DNA of 64,000 nt from Norana najaformis (taxonomy: Eukaryota; Annelida; Clitellata; Crassiclitellata; Hormogastridae). Below the pieces are notes generated by a model that ran no database searches, was not told the DNA's origin, and saw only the letters and a program-made list of their open reading frames with translations. The stretch lies in contig OZ029922.1 of assembly GCA_964023275.1 (NCBI GenBank), positions 547,501 through 611,500 of the forward strand. The letters are read 5' to 3'. This document shows, piece after piece, positions 35,188-47,900 of this stretch; the stretch's first letter is position 1, and the number at the start of each line of letters is the position of its first letter. Position numbers and translations under genes: made by a program.

Positions 35188-38100
35188 TCAGTGTAGGATC
35201 TCAAGGTAACTTGGGATGCGCATGTCAGCAATTTCGTCGTAGTGGCCATCGTGGTTTAGTTCCATCTGTTGCGACTTTACGACACGATCTGTTGGCGGCA
35301 GTAATGGCTTCGTTGTTGGGTGCTTCAGTGGTGTGTACTGCTGGTTGCGATTCAAGTAGCCTTCTTCGTCTATCCTCTGCTGTAGATTCAGATACGATGG
35401 ATCTGTTTGTGTAGCTACAATACGGGGTTGCCTTGGCCTGGATTTGCTGAAAATAAGTTAAAGTCACAATGAAATTAACACAGCTCACAGAAAGACAGGT
35501 AGCAGAGAGAATAATACATACAGACAGACAGACGGATAAACAGACAGACAGGTCGACATAAAGAGACAGATAGACAGGCATAGAGAGAAGCGAAAGATGA
35601 AAAAGAAATAGCACGAGAGAAAGGAGAGACAGAAGCAAGTAGATTAGTCTAAATAATTAGTCTTTATTTTCATGTAACAAGTAGGCATGCATTATGTGCT
35701 TAGAGCAGTGACTGAAAATTATGGCACAGTTCCAGGCAAATGTAATTAATGGACATAAGTAAATTCATCACATTCATCCATTAAGTTTATATGGCGCCTC
35801 CTAATGTAATGTAATGTAACCGAAAATTTATAAAGCGCCACTTCAAGAAAAACTCCCGGCCCGACAACCCAGAAGCACAGGGAAAGAAGAAGGTCTTCAA
35901 GCGCTTGCGGAAAAGAGGAGAAGAGAGACTAAGAAATTCCTGGCGTACGTCTACGCCTCTTAAGATAACTGTGTGAACTCAGAAACGCTCACAGTCCAGC
36001 TCAGGTGAACAAAAGAGAGAAATTTATCTTAAATTTTCGGTTCCCAATACAAACGAATTTAAAAAGCTCTGAATGTGAAGCTCCTATAATCGCAATCGAA
36101 TCTAGGTGGTCTCACGCCAGTAGTCGAATCTTGTTCTTCACAAGGTATCTCTTGGTAACGTTTCTGACTTGACATAGCGCTTGTGAATAAGCTACTGTTC
36201 TAAGCTTACCCTTTCATAACGCTTTATAAATTTTGGATTACGAATACCCAGGTTGGACAAAGTGGAATAAGAAGGCGCTTGTTGAGATTTTTTCCACAAA
36301 CGATATATAAAGAACTCGGCGACGCACAACAGCAAAGCTTACTAAAAAAACATTTGAGACAGATAACACTGCAATAGTCCGACATCACAAAGACCGAAAA
36401 ATTCCGTTTTAATTATTACTTTGTAGAGCAGATGCCATGTCGCCTATTTCTCTCTGCTACCCGGGTTTGAATCTCGGTTCCGTCATGTGAAATCGACACA
36501 GAATCTCAAGATGTCTTCAGCGCTTTTGGGAAGTGCTAAAAGGTACTATATAAATGTTTTGTTGCATTATATTACATGCAATCAGATGCATTTAAATGTA
36601 ATAAGACTCACAAGAGGTCACCATAATCTTCAGCGCGAGTGTCCCCTACAAAATCTAACTCACATATTTAATAGATGAATTGAACATACAGTAGGAAATG
36701 ATCCTCACCGCCTCCTTACAATCACAGCGACGATCACGACCACCAAGAGAATCGTAATAACCGGAATGGAAATCGCAGGAACAAGAACAGCGACATTTAC
36801 TTCTGATTTAATTGGAGATTTAGGTGAAAAAGTGTCACCTACGTAAATAGGACCTACAAATTAAACAAAACTGCATAAACGACAACGATGTGGATCCTTT
36901 TGGTTGAGCTCTATACGTGTGAGAGAGTCCACTAGTGACTTTTCTCGTGATCTGAACAATACTTACTTATGGATTTACTGATACACTTTTTTCTTGATGT
37001 AGGTTAACATTTAAGCTAGCTTAGGCAACACTTCACTGAGTTGTTAAAACGCGGCTTGACACTTTCACTTACGCTTTAGCATTGAACAGTGAATTTCATT
37101 AAGCGTCAGGAGAATCATTTTAAATTGGTTGTAAGGCACTACTCCCTATCGAAAACAAAAGCGAAGAAGATAAGACCCTTAATTTAATAACCCTAAGAGG
37201 TACACATGGGTATGGAGTGTTTTCTTAGCATGAGCAGATTAGAGTCGGAGATGAGTTCTCTTCCTCGTTGTCTCATGTTCCCACACACAATGCACTTTCA
37301 GTGAACTCATTTTATTTCATCAGAGGGGAACCAGTGGAACATAAATCTCAATACATGTATATCCTGCTTCGGACAGACATTCTAGCACGCTAACCGCAAA
37401 ATTACCTCGAAACCATCCTTCAATCATATTGTGTACATTTGCCACTCCATATCCGATAAACCTAGCTCTTAAGAAACTTACAATCATGGGAGTAAAGTAA
37501 AAATTTTAATTTCCTGTTCATAAGATCTGCACGTTGAACTGCAGTGTGTTATAAGATAATCTAGAAATGATAGTGAAATATCGTTTAAACTATCATTCAT
37601 GGCCTACACCCATAAACAATTGCACTCATGCATACATTCGTTTTGCAATTGTAATAACAGATTTATGTGGCGCCTCTTTGGGAGAGACTCATCGGAGGCG
37701 CTCCAGAACTGACAGTTCACAGTTACACTCATGCATACACAAAACACACACACTTGCAAGCATAGCCTACATGCATATATGCGTTCATAATTATGTACAT
37801 TCATACATGCATTAGTACGACGTATTAATACATTGGTACCTATTTGGCAGATGAATCGTTTATAAGCACTGCAGTTTAGTTGCTTCCATTGATAATCCCT
37901 CAACTCAACGACCATACATTCAAGGTCTGGCTGAAACCCGTTATCCGATCGCCAGTTGGCGTACTTCACCTCATCTGATGACTCTGCACAAACAATTTAT
38001 GAGTTAATTATTCAAGTTTTAATTCATCTAAATCACTGCAGTTAGTCTCTCTTGAAAAATCTATTAGCTTGATTTGGGCGACTTGGTGCTTTGAAGATAC

Positions 38101-41100
38101 AGCTGGCACAGTGAGTGAATCAACATCGAACTGGGTTAGTGCATGTAGGGGTGACCATTCTCCCAGCTGGGTTAGTATTTGGATGGATGATTTCGCTCAG
38201 GTGACCTGGTTGGCTTGGATGGTCATCCATCAGAATCATGACGGATCATCTGTGCCAACTCAACCCTTCATTTCTTTTAAGGTGTGTATATGATACCAAT
38301 GCAAGTCGGTGGTAAAAGGTGTCCCGTTGTCATATTGTTGTGGCCGTTCTTGAACTTATGCCGAAAGGTACTTCAACCCTCAGTACCACACTACTGGGGA
38401 GTTTCCACTTAAATGAGTTTACTATCTTTATTCTCTTTACTCTAACCTGATTCACCCCATCTCCACCATTGTCTGCGCAATCCAATCCATAGCTTGGCAG
38501 AGTTTCGAAACCGCCGAAAGACTTCCCGATATGCGTTAAGATCGTCTGTGCTGTCAATTATCGCGAGATCGCCGCCTCTGTCAACACACTTGTTCCGAGC
38601 GTCATAGAAATCCAAGGCTTCTCCGTCGTTCAATAAGAGATATCCTTTCTTCAAAGGAATTGTATCTTTCGAGTGACAGGCTGCAGCTGAAAACATGTAG
38701 CAAGAACACAAATCATTAGTCATATAAAAAACAAAAACGTCATTGTCTTGAGGCGCACCTTTTTGGATGTGCCTTGGGCAGTAATTTTCAGATTTTCCGG
38801 CAGTAAAATTTCTAAATTTTTAAACTTAATTTACCATTCGAGATAACTTTTGCAAAATTTGTCATCATGTCTACTTAGGGTAAAAATGGAAAAATTATGA
38901 TCAGTTTAATGATTTTAAAAGGCGTTACATGAATGTTTAGTTCAATTATCCTAGGCTGCACTGGGTGGCTTGATGACTCATTATTCTTTCACTCTAGTTC
39001 AAAACTCGCATGTGTATTAAATCAAGATAGAGGATCAAATAGGATGATTGTAAGGGTTTAATATGAGAATTTGGTTCCCATATGGTTCCATATGGGCGTG
39101 CTGGCATTAATTATTTATTAAATTAATTATTAAATTAGATTAACCATAAAATTATTAAAGGCAACAAGTTACTATAGCAAGAAAATGTTCTATCATACTC
39201 AGAGATTCATAAACCAACCGAAGAATTGGCAGACGTAATTGTTTCTGTTTCCAAGATACTCTTTCCTGTAGACTAGATCATCAGTCAGAACTCCTTGGAC
39301 GAGATGGGACTTGTACTCGTTGTTAACTAAGAGGCAGAAACCAAAACAACTGCCTCAACGCAAAGACAGACTTATCTGATAGCTTGCAATATTGAAATAG
39401 GAGTTGTTTTAGCTTGAGGATAAAGCATAACGTTGAACTTGTAGTGTCTGCCTAGGTTGCAGAACATTTTTGAACATTTCAGTGCCTTATGCCACCATTT
39501 GCTAGGAAATATGTTGAGAAGTAGTGTGTGAATGATGTGTGACACGCTATTCGATTGATTTGAGTGCATGCCTGGTGACGCGGAGTATACAGGTTTTAGC
39601 CTATTTGAAACTTCCTCTTTAGACTTATAAAAACTAACATTTTTGAATAAATGAAAATTTTCAAGATAAAATTCTTTGATGTCAGAGTATTGCACAGGGA
39701 ATTTGATAATAATTGCAAACTGATGTATTCAAACTTTGTCCCTTTCCCGTATTTGTGCTTAAGCCGAAATACAATATATGCAGGCATCTAAAACCCCATA
39801 TATCTAACATACCATTTAGACCTATAGTGCCCAATAAGGCATATATTCTTTGACTCCTCGAATATACCTCTCAGTTTACCTTATGGAGCAAGTTGCCTAG
39901 CAACCTGCGACATAAGCTCCTTAGCCTTTCTTTGTCTCTATTCCATAGGCTATTGAAAATATTTGGTTTTGTATTGTCTGATGAGTTTTCCCAGAGGCGA
40001 TATATACATTTTTGACCACAATTACAGTTACAATTACCGTTGAATGAAGCTTGTAATAAATCCGACTCATTAAATGAATAATGGATGAAATTTAAAATTA
40101 CCCTGACTGAAGTAAGCCGGTTGTTTGAAAGGCACACCGTTCGCCCACATCCATTCACGTCTTCTAACTTCTCTTCCGGCCAGCCACAAATCATCAAGAT
40201 TTTCGAGCTTTACTGAAATCATGTACTCCTCGAAAACGCCTTGAATGCCTTCATCTAGAAGCATGGGCAGTGTACCGTTACTGCTTCTGCATGTTTCCAA
40301 AGCCTTCTGCGGTCTTACCCACGTTAAGTTGAGCTCAGGTAGGAAGAAACAGACATCTCGATTGCCCACCGTGTAGCATTTTTTCTTATGTTGAGTGCTT
40401 CGAATTGGAAACGTCAGCTCTAAAATATAGATTCACAAATGGCATTTTCTTGGTTATAAAACAACTTTAAAATAACTCGAAAATAAAACTAAACCGCAAA
40501 CACATATACCGCTAAACATAGGATACTAAAAAAGAGTTTACAGAAAAAATGTTTTTTATACAAGTTAGAAATTTTCCTTCTGAATTGTCCGGAGATAATT
40601 ATAAAATATCTGGAACGGCTAAATTGAAATTAAATTACTAATTTTAATTCATATGTTTCTACTTTGCTTTCCTAAATCCTGTGATTACTAACATTTCCTT
40701 TAAATTTTTTACCGCATTCCTTCTCTTTGTCTCTCTCGCCTTTCCTATGTCAAACAACACCCTCTCCGGGCGTCTCAGAATCTACCTGCCTGACTCTTGG
40801 ATCTTGACTAAGAGCCGAACTGACTTTATCTGCCTACGGAATTTGTTTTGACTGAGTGCCTGTGAATAACGAGTTCAGGCAACTAATCTTTCTTGGGCGC
40901 CGATGATATTACAGTACGATTATGACTACTGGCGTAAAATTCATACGCCAATCTTGTTTTTAACAAACTTAAGCGTTATCTAAAGATACTTGAATACCTG
41001 ATCCAAGACTCTCGATTAAACATGCCTACAGTGAGTATTTTAATGGTATTTGATTAACTAAGAACGGTCTAAAGCTGGCTGTAAGCTAAGTAATTTGACG

Positions 41101-41325
41101 ATGACAACCCAATTAATTCAGTAATAGCTATGCGCCGAAAGAGCAAACACAACATCAAAGTTATTTTTCAACCAATCATTAACATAGCAATAAGTTATTT
41201 TGGCATCTGAACTGAGGATGAATAAAGTTAGACAAAACTTTATATGCACAAATATCAAACCTACCAAACACTGTTAAAATTGATAGCCACCAATGAAGAA
41301 CTCGAAAAGTTAACATCGCGCTCAT
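35188..41325 (-). CDS. Gene D: type I two-CTLD receptor with ITAM tail
   Basis: Seven exons (minus): signal 41265-41325, CTLD1 40102-40419 and 39219-39326, CTLD2 38447-38686 and 37840-37983, transmembrane 36709-36853, tail 35188-35446. Total 1275 nt, 424 residues, in frame. CTLD1: CYTVGNRDVCFF, ALETCRSSNGTLPM, LWLAGREVRRREWMWANG, NRNNYVCQF. CTLD2: RNKCVDRGGDLAII, LWIGLRRQWWRW, KYANWRSDNGF, LECMVVELRDYQWKQLNC. The second hairpin cysteine of CTLD2 is replaced by Tyr (KKGYLLLN), so the preceding cysteine has no partner. The helix region reads VNVAVLVPAISIPVITILLV and ends VRR. The tail of 85 residues has SYLNL, GYLNR, NQQYTPL and ITAM YDEIADMRIPSYLEI. Some donors are weak (gttggt, gttaga). Only 665 bases separate its start codon from the stop codon of gene E. 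Confidence 0.85.
35197..35241 (-). other. ITAM in the tail of gene D
   Basis: Tail residues 69-83 read YDEIADMRIPSYLEI, with Asp at -3, giving YxxI-x7-YxxI. It is easily missed because another frame is open across the whole exon. Confidence 0.86.
35793..35955 (+). repeat. Insertion in the gene D tail-TM intron
   Basis: About 160 bases (TAATGTAATGTAATGTAAC ... ACTAAGAAATTCCTGGCGTA) interrupt sequence that is continuous in gene C (near 26260). CGCCTC-TAA-type bases at both edges look like a short target duplication. It is probably a SINE of a different family. Confidence 0.45.
36425..36575 (+). repeat. Diverged family D SINE
   Basis: Keeps CCGGGTTTGAATCTCGG (B box) and TGAAATCGACACAGAAT...AGCGCTTTTGGGAAGTGC..., at the same intron position as 26748-26890 in gene C. 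Confidence 0.6.
37235..37395 (-). repeat. tRNA-Asp-like SINE (family B), shared intronic copy
   Basis: Minus-orientation, diverged copy in the intron between CTLD2 and transmembrane exons, collinear with the copies in B and C. Confidence 0.5.
39535..39602 (+). repeat. Truncated tRNA-Thr-like SINE (family A)
   Basis: Only the head remains: CGATTGATTTGAGTGCATG ... GACGCGGAGTATACAGGTTTTAGCC. The body present in genes B and C is deleted. Confidence 0.6.
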
Positions 41326-41398
41326 AGATGCCTTTGCGATGTAAGCCAACGGTCAAATGGCAAAGATAGCCCTAGATAATGGAATTAACAACGTAGCA

Positions 41399-41490
41399 AA
41401 ACAAACCCAAGGAACAGTTGGCTTCAGGATGTTGTAAGTAAACGAACATCCGGATGTTCGTCAGGAATACTACGTTTCGCGTGCAAATGG
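41399..41490 (-). promoter_or_regulatory. Candidate core promoter of gene D
   Basis: Same conserved block as upstream of genes B and C (plus-strand AAACAAACCCAAGGAACAGT, GTCAGGAATACTACGTTTCG). There is no clear TATA in this copy. Confidence 0.38.
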
Positions 41491-41990
41491 GTACAATTAA
41501 ATTATCTGAGCGAGGTCTAAACTAACCGACACTCCCTGCGATTATACTAGACAATGCTATGGCGAACGTACTGCATTAACTGAACCACAGCGATTCATTC
41601 GAACTAACATGATTAATGTCTATGCTACGACAATCTATGAATCATTGCTACTATTATTAATGCTAGCACACTGGAGCTTTGTAATCTCGTGGTATCTTAG
41701 CTGTAGTGTGTTTGTCTGCCTGTATGTCTGTTTAACTGTCTGTCCGCTTGACTGCTTCTGCCTCCCTTGTTTGACTATTTGGCAATTATTCATTATGCAA
41801 ATTATGCCAACGCTGTCCATCCACTGCACATTAGTAAGAAATGAGCAAGAGACAATCCGGCCAGGAAATTAACTAAAAATCAACAGATTAGGAAGGTATT
41901 TTGTATTAACGATAGCGGATTAACATTAGCATATTATTCTTCTAAATTGGCAAGTACTGTATGGTTATTTAACGTTTTGGAATGCAGAGT

Positions 41991-44900
41991 TTAGGACAAA
42001 TCTGGAGGGGCGATAATGTCACTATGTGCATCAACCTCAGTCGAATGCCTTTCTGATCTATTCGATGATCGAGTTGGCTTTTGCTGAGATATCTTGCTGG
42101 CACGATAGTCCGAAACCCCACCATCGGTAGAATTCACTGCAGTCTCTGCTGATACATGCTGATCGTTGGATCCAACGTTTTTAGAAGCGTCGTCATCAAA
42201 TTCGAGTTTAGCGTAGACAATGGTCTTTGACTGTTCCTCATCGTCGTTGGCATCGGTTGTTTCAGCACTAGCAATCTTGGCATAGTGATCTTGGAACTGG
42301 TCGTCGCGTTGACCCTGAAACACTTCGGTGTTTTGATCTTCATTCGGTTCGACGTTTTCACATTGGCTCGGTTCGATTTTGTGACCTTGACACGGCTCGA
42401 CTTCGTGACCTCGAGACGGTTCAATTTTGTGACTTTGACGCTGCTCGACGCTGTGATTTTGACACAGTTCAAACTGGTAGCCTTGACATGGTTCAGATTT
42501 ACGAATTTGACGCTTATCGACTTTTTGACCTTGATACGGTTCGACGTTGTAACTTTTCCGCTTTTCTACCTGGCAACGGTTCAGTTTTTCGTAGTGACCT
42601 CGCAAGGGTTCAGTGCTGCGACCTTGACCGAGATCAGCGTAGTTACCTTGATCCAGTTCCCCAGTCGTAACCTTCACATCGGAAGAAGCTGTTGATCTGA
42701 ATTCCTCAGCCGTGTTTTGTTCTGCCATCGGTGAACCGCCAGACTTTACGCGTTTGAAGCCATCGAATGGTAGCCTTAATTTAAAATAAAGACACAAATA
42801 TTACCTTATCTAATCTATTGACTTCTATAGCGCCTTTTCTTAATGCATAAGAAGCGATCGCTGTAGTCTCTTCAAGTGAGGAGCCTGGTCCAAATCTGAT
42901 TGGTCCAAAATAAGAAAAACATTAAGAATTTAAACTTTAAATTTTCAGCTTCTTTAATTGGAAATTGTGGCTATGTAGAAGTGCTTTCAAGAGGTTATAG
43001 AAGATGCTAAATAAAGGTTGAGATTTAAATATACACAAAAGTTTCGTCCAGCTGAGATTTACCTTTAATCTCCTTGATCTGTTGCATTTCGACTGCATTT
43101 CCAAAGCATTAATGTTCTTAACTATGCATTATTGATGACTATACATTATCTTGAAACGACCATCTACTGATGCCTTGCTCTCCTTTGTTTTAGGTGCGCT
43201 GTTGAAGTCATTAAGGCAGAAGACTAAGTTATGTATTGAGATATTCATAGAACCTGATTCGTTTCCGTAGAAGTAAGACAGCTATTACGACGGCAAGTGC
43301 AACCACCAAGATTCCAATGAGGATTCCAGCTACCATACCACCCACCGAGGCTGCAGTAAAACAAACTCAATCCATAAACAAACATTATTAAAAATATTCA
43401 GTATTTCTAAAATTATTGAGCGCAACTATTTAATGACTAAGCATCAATGGATAGCGATGACTAAGCATCAATGGATACATTGTGAATGTAGGATTTGCTC
43501 AAGGTCCCTACACAGTAACCTTCTCATTTGAGGCTCTATCCCGTAGGCCTACTCTTCGAGTTACAAGCTGAGCGCTTTATCCAGTGGGCTAACGTGCCTC
43601 TCTTCTTATATTATAGTATTCTCAAATAGCCTACAGAACAAGTCACTTGTGCAGTTAAGAAAATCATTAATGCTTAGACTTTTAACTGATTTGATTTTAC
43701 AAAGGCAACCCTACTAAGCTGAACCTCGGTTCCTTTTGGATTTGGCCTTTAGCAATTCAATAGTATTTTTATTTCCTGCGATGTTGCGTTGAGAATAAAG
43801 AAAACGAATCCATAAAATAAAATTAATTTGGCGCATCTAATACAAAGAAACGTAAAAATTAAATACAAAACTAATATGATTCGCAAATTTATCATCGATG
43901 CAATGCAATCCAGGAACCCTGAATGTGGCGTCATCTGCCAACTCTGTATGGAAATCCGTTGGTTCGGCGCGACATGTGTGCGGGAGACCATCGCTGGTGA
44001 CTTTTCTAATTATCTGAGCATTTCTTGCTGACTGATGAACTCTCTGTCTTAATGGCCTCTAATTCGTTTCTCTTGATAAGAGACGCTATATAAATTTTCA
44101 GTTAAAATTACAATGATCGATTAGGACTTAGTTCATTGCAGCAGAATATTGCATGTCACACAGTAATACTAATCCTATCAGCAGATAGCCTATCCAATGA
44201 CTTCTAAGCTCTTCAGTAAAAAACCTAGCTTATGAAGAGATACAAACTCACATTTTATATAATGAAAAACGAGTAGCCATATGAATTATGAGTTAATTGA
44301 AACTTGCGCTTACAGCTTTTGCTGTCGTTTTCATTTGACTTTTCCGGTACGACTGTAAGCAAAATTAACACTTTATTATTTTATTCATTACGCTTTTGAC
44401 GCAAATTGGTTTGTGTAAACAATTAAACTGACTTCTTGATTGGCAAAGTATCCACATGACAGACTATTTCAGGTCAAAGGTCACTGATAAAATTACTTAA
44501 GTGTCAGTAAAGAAGAAAATATATAAAATTTAATTAGGAAATTAATGCTACAGTGCTTGCAGTATCTGTATAATAGCTCTTCCGGAATAAACTCAGTCTA
44601 AGGTCCAGATTAGATTAGACTATATCTAGACGGCATTTGGAGATACCTGTTTGGCATAAGACTCTTTCTTGGTCACTGCAGTTAACCTGTCTCCATTTAA
44701 AACTGGTTACATCGACAACCATGCAATTCTTATAGAGCAGGGCGCCATGACGGTCAACCCAGTTACTGAATCGTATGTCAGCTGAATCATCTAGAACACA
44801 AGAAAGTGCAGATTTAAATGTGAATGTAAATGTCCGAAATTTTTCAGAGCCATATAAAAGTCGCATTCAATAGATCAGCGTATTCATCAGCAACGTAAAG

Positions 44901-47900
44901 GGCAATATTAGACTCTGAAAGATTTAGAGAATGCAAGAATGAGCTGGTACGGTGACCAAGCGGCTTTCAATTTAGCGACATGGATTTGTATCTGGGGTTC
45001 TTCAGCTGAAATCGATACAGATCCCACTGCCAAACTCCTATGCACCCCAGAACACGTGTCTCTGTCAACAAACAAGAGAATTAGATGCCGGTATAAGTTA
45101 GGAAGTAAACGACAAGTCTTGCAATGCACTGGACCTTGAGCTCATCCATTGCCAGCTCATGGGACGGAAAGCGGGAAATTAGCACCTCTTCTACGTTACA
45201 CTGGAGACACGAGAATTATCGTTTGCATACCTGAACACAGCCATCGTCTCTGGATGGAAATCCGTTGGTTGGGCTCTACGCGTTTGCGGGAGGCCATCAT
45301 TGGTAATTTTTCTAGTCATCTGAGCATTGCGTACTTACTGATGAAAGGTTCCATTTTAAATGATAGCGGATCTCATTAGTTGCCTCACGAAGAGGCGCAA
45401 CAGCATTTCTAACTCCAATTACAATCGCAGTTACAATACCTGTTGTATTCCAGGTCCACCAATTTCTTCTCAGTCCGATCCAAATCTGTGCGTGGTCTTT
45501 AAATTCCAAGAAGACTTCTTCAAATTTCTTCAAGTCTTCGTTGTTTATGATCACAGGAAGATCACCTCCACGTTCAAGGCAATCGTTTCTGGCATCCGAT
45601 GCATTACGCTTTTCTTTGCTGCTCAGTATGAGGCATCCTTCGCTCAGCTGAATCTCATCTTCCGACTGACACTGAGAACCTGAAGTACACGGACAAAACA
45701 AGCATCATATCTAACCTGCTTTATTGCTGCGTCTCGGTTGAAGGCGACATACCTAGGTTTGAGTTTATATCCAATTTATTGTGGGAGAGACATTACTGGT
45801 TAACTCTGCGAAAAGCATTGAAGTTTAAACCTTAATGTTATGCGTAATTGTCTTGCAGGCTGTACTCCTGCTTACTTCAAGGTGCTATATGCGTCTCGGC
45901 CTCATTTATGCTTAGCCCCAGATCCCTTCATTCTGCTGCTCAAGGAGACCTGGTTGTCCCGCTAGCCTGAACATTCACGGTCCATCATAGAAGCCTCGCT
46001 GTGATTGTCCCATGTTTTGAAATTAGAGTTCCTTGGCCTTCCTCTGCACTCTATTCGATTATGGTTTGGTCTTGTCAAGTTGGGACTAAATCCGATTGGT
46101 TTCTCTTCAGTAGCTTTTTATAAATTTGCGATTACAATTACTATAGTACTTAGTTACCTGTATAAACGCTTGACTTTGTTAAGGTAATTTATGTTTAGAA
46201 CTACCGTACTATTGTTTTAACTTGCTGAAGTAGGCCCTAAAAGTATATTCTGTTGATACTTTTGACTTTAATAATATGAAGCATTGATTTTATCAATAAC
46301 CGTTAAAGTATGACTAAATTCTTGTTTCACCTGCTTAAGTAGGTGCATGTAAATATAGAAGAACATGCCAGTGTCATTAATTCAAAGCTCCGACTTCTAT
46401 TAGCTCTAGATTATTTAACCATCTTTTTGATGTAGGCCTATACGAGCTGTGTAATGAATAATAAGGCAGAAGCGAATGGAATTGACGCCGTAAAAGTAAT
46501 GTGCTGATGTGTTTACCTTTCAAAACTTAGAAGATGATTTGACACTAACCAAAGTGGTGGCAAATGTAATTCTTTTCGTAAATCGGATATTGTTCCAAGT
46601 AGATAAAGTCTTTTGTAACAACGGCATGACTGTCGGAAGCATGGCGCTTTCGAACAGCTAATAGAATAAATAAACACAATATTATTATTAAATAAACACA
46701 CTATTATTCAACATGCACTGGTGTCAAACTACCCAACAGAATCGTGAAAAATTGTTAAGGTAAGTATATGACTCATGCTGACGGCCAATCAAAAGCTTTT
46801 GCAATTTGGGCACAGGCCTTCCAATAAGAACAAAACAGTACTTTCCAAATATTACCCTGATTCCTCCTCTTCTACATATGTAATCGTAATCTCGAGATAC
46901 TTACAGCGTTCAAGATAAGCTAAGTAGAGGGAACCAGCTTATTCACAGGCGCTCAAAATCGACAGATAGTTAAGGTCAGTTTCTCTTCATTCATCGCTCC
47001 TATTCTGAACACCACCTACCGTTGTCCGCCTTGCCTGCCCTCTGAATTTTGATTTGGAACCAAACCTGGCCACACCTGTCTCGACGATTTTGTTTTCGAA
47101 TAAGCTCCTGTGAATAAACTGTTTCCCATTACATAGCTGAAGAAATGCGGAGTTTGCGATTACGATTACGATTACAATGATGAGTGGCTAATGGAGAATT
47201 AAGTTACTTGATCCATTGTAGGATTGTCCATTAATCCATTTCCACTCTTTGCTTTCTATTCGCCTCCCAGATGTCCAGAATCTGTAGTCCACTTTCTGCG
47301 AGTCTACGTAACGCTCTAGAACACCAGCGATGGCTTTGTTGGGCACGTATGGCAGAGTGGCTCCTCTGTCATTGCATTCCGTCCACGCTTCTTCCCAGGT
47401 GTAGTTGGACGTTACGTTAGGTGAGAAGTAACAGAGGACTTTCTCTTCAACTTTGAAACATTTTCTTTCGTTTCCAACGCATTTCGCCGGAAAGTCAAGC
47501 ACTGTAACAAGCAAAACATTGAATTTAATTATTTCATATTAACTAGACCGTGACTTTGACCGGGTTTCCCTGGATTACGATATTTGACTGGGGTTTCATC
47601 TACAGATGAAGGAGTCAACAGATCAGAGTAGATGCTAATAAAATCAAAATTTCTTATTCATCTTACATTACTGGTGTTATTTAATTGAATAGCCACAGCA
47701 TAAGACTGTCTATGTTTATCAGTCTTGTCACTGATACTGATCGATGCATTGTGAATTATCACAAGGACACCAAACAATTGCTTATTTCAGATTAAGGTTT
47801 ATACAGATTATATTAGATAACTGGCGGACTCGATAATAACACTCGAACTTGCTTCTGTCTTGCAAAGTCTTTATTCACCAACCGATCTAAACACCAACCA

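Noticed and set aside
35225-35638. Long minus-strand open frame over the gene D tail exon and its upstream intron
   Set aside because: It is not in the phase set by the transmembrane exon; the correct frame gives the ITAM tail conserved with B and C.
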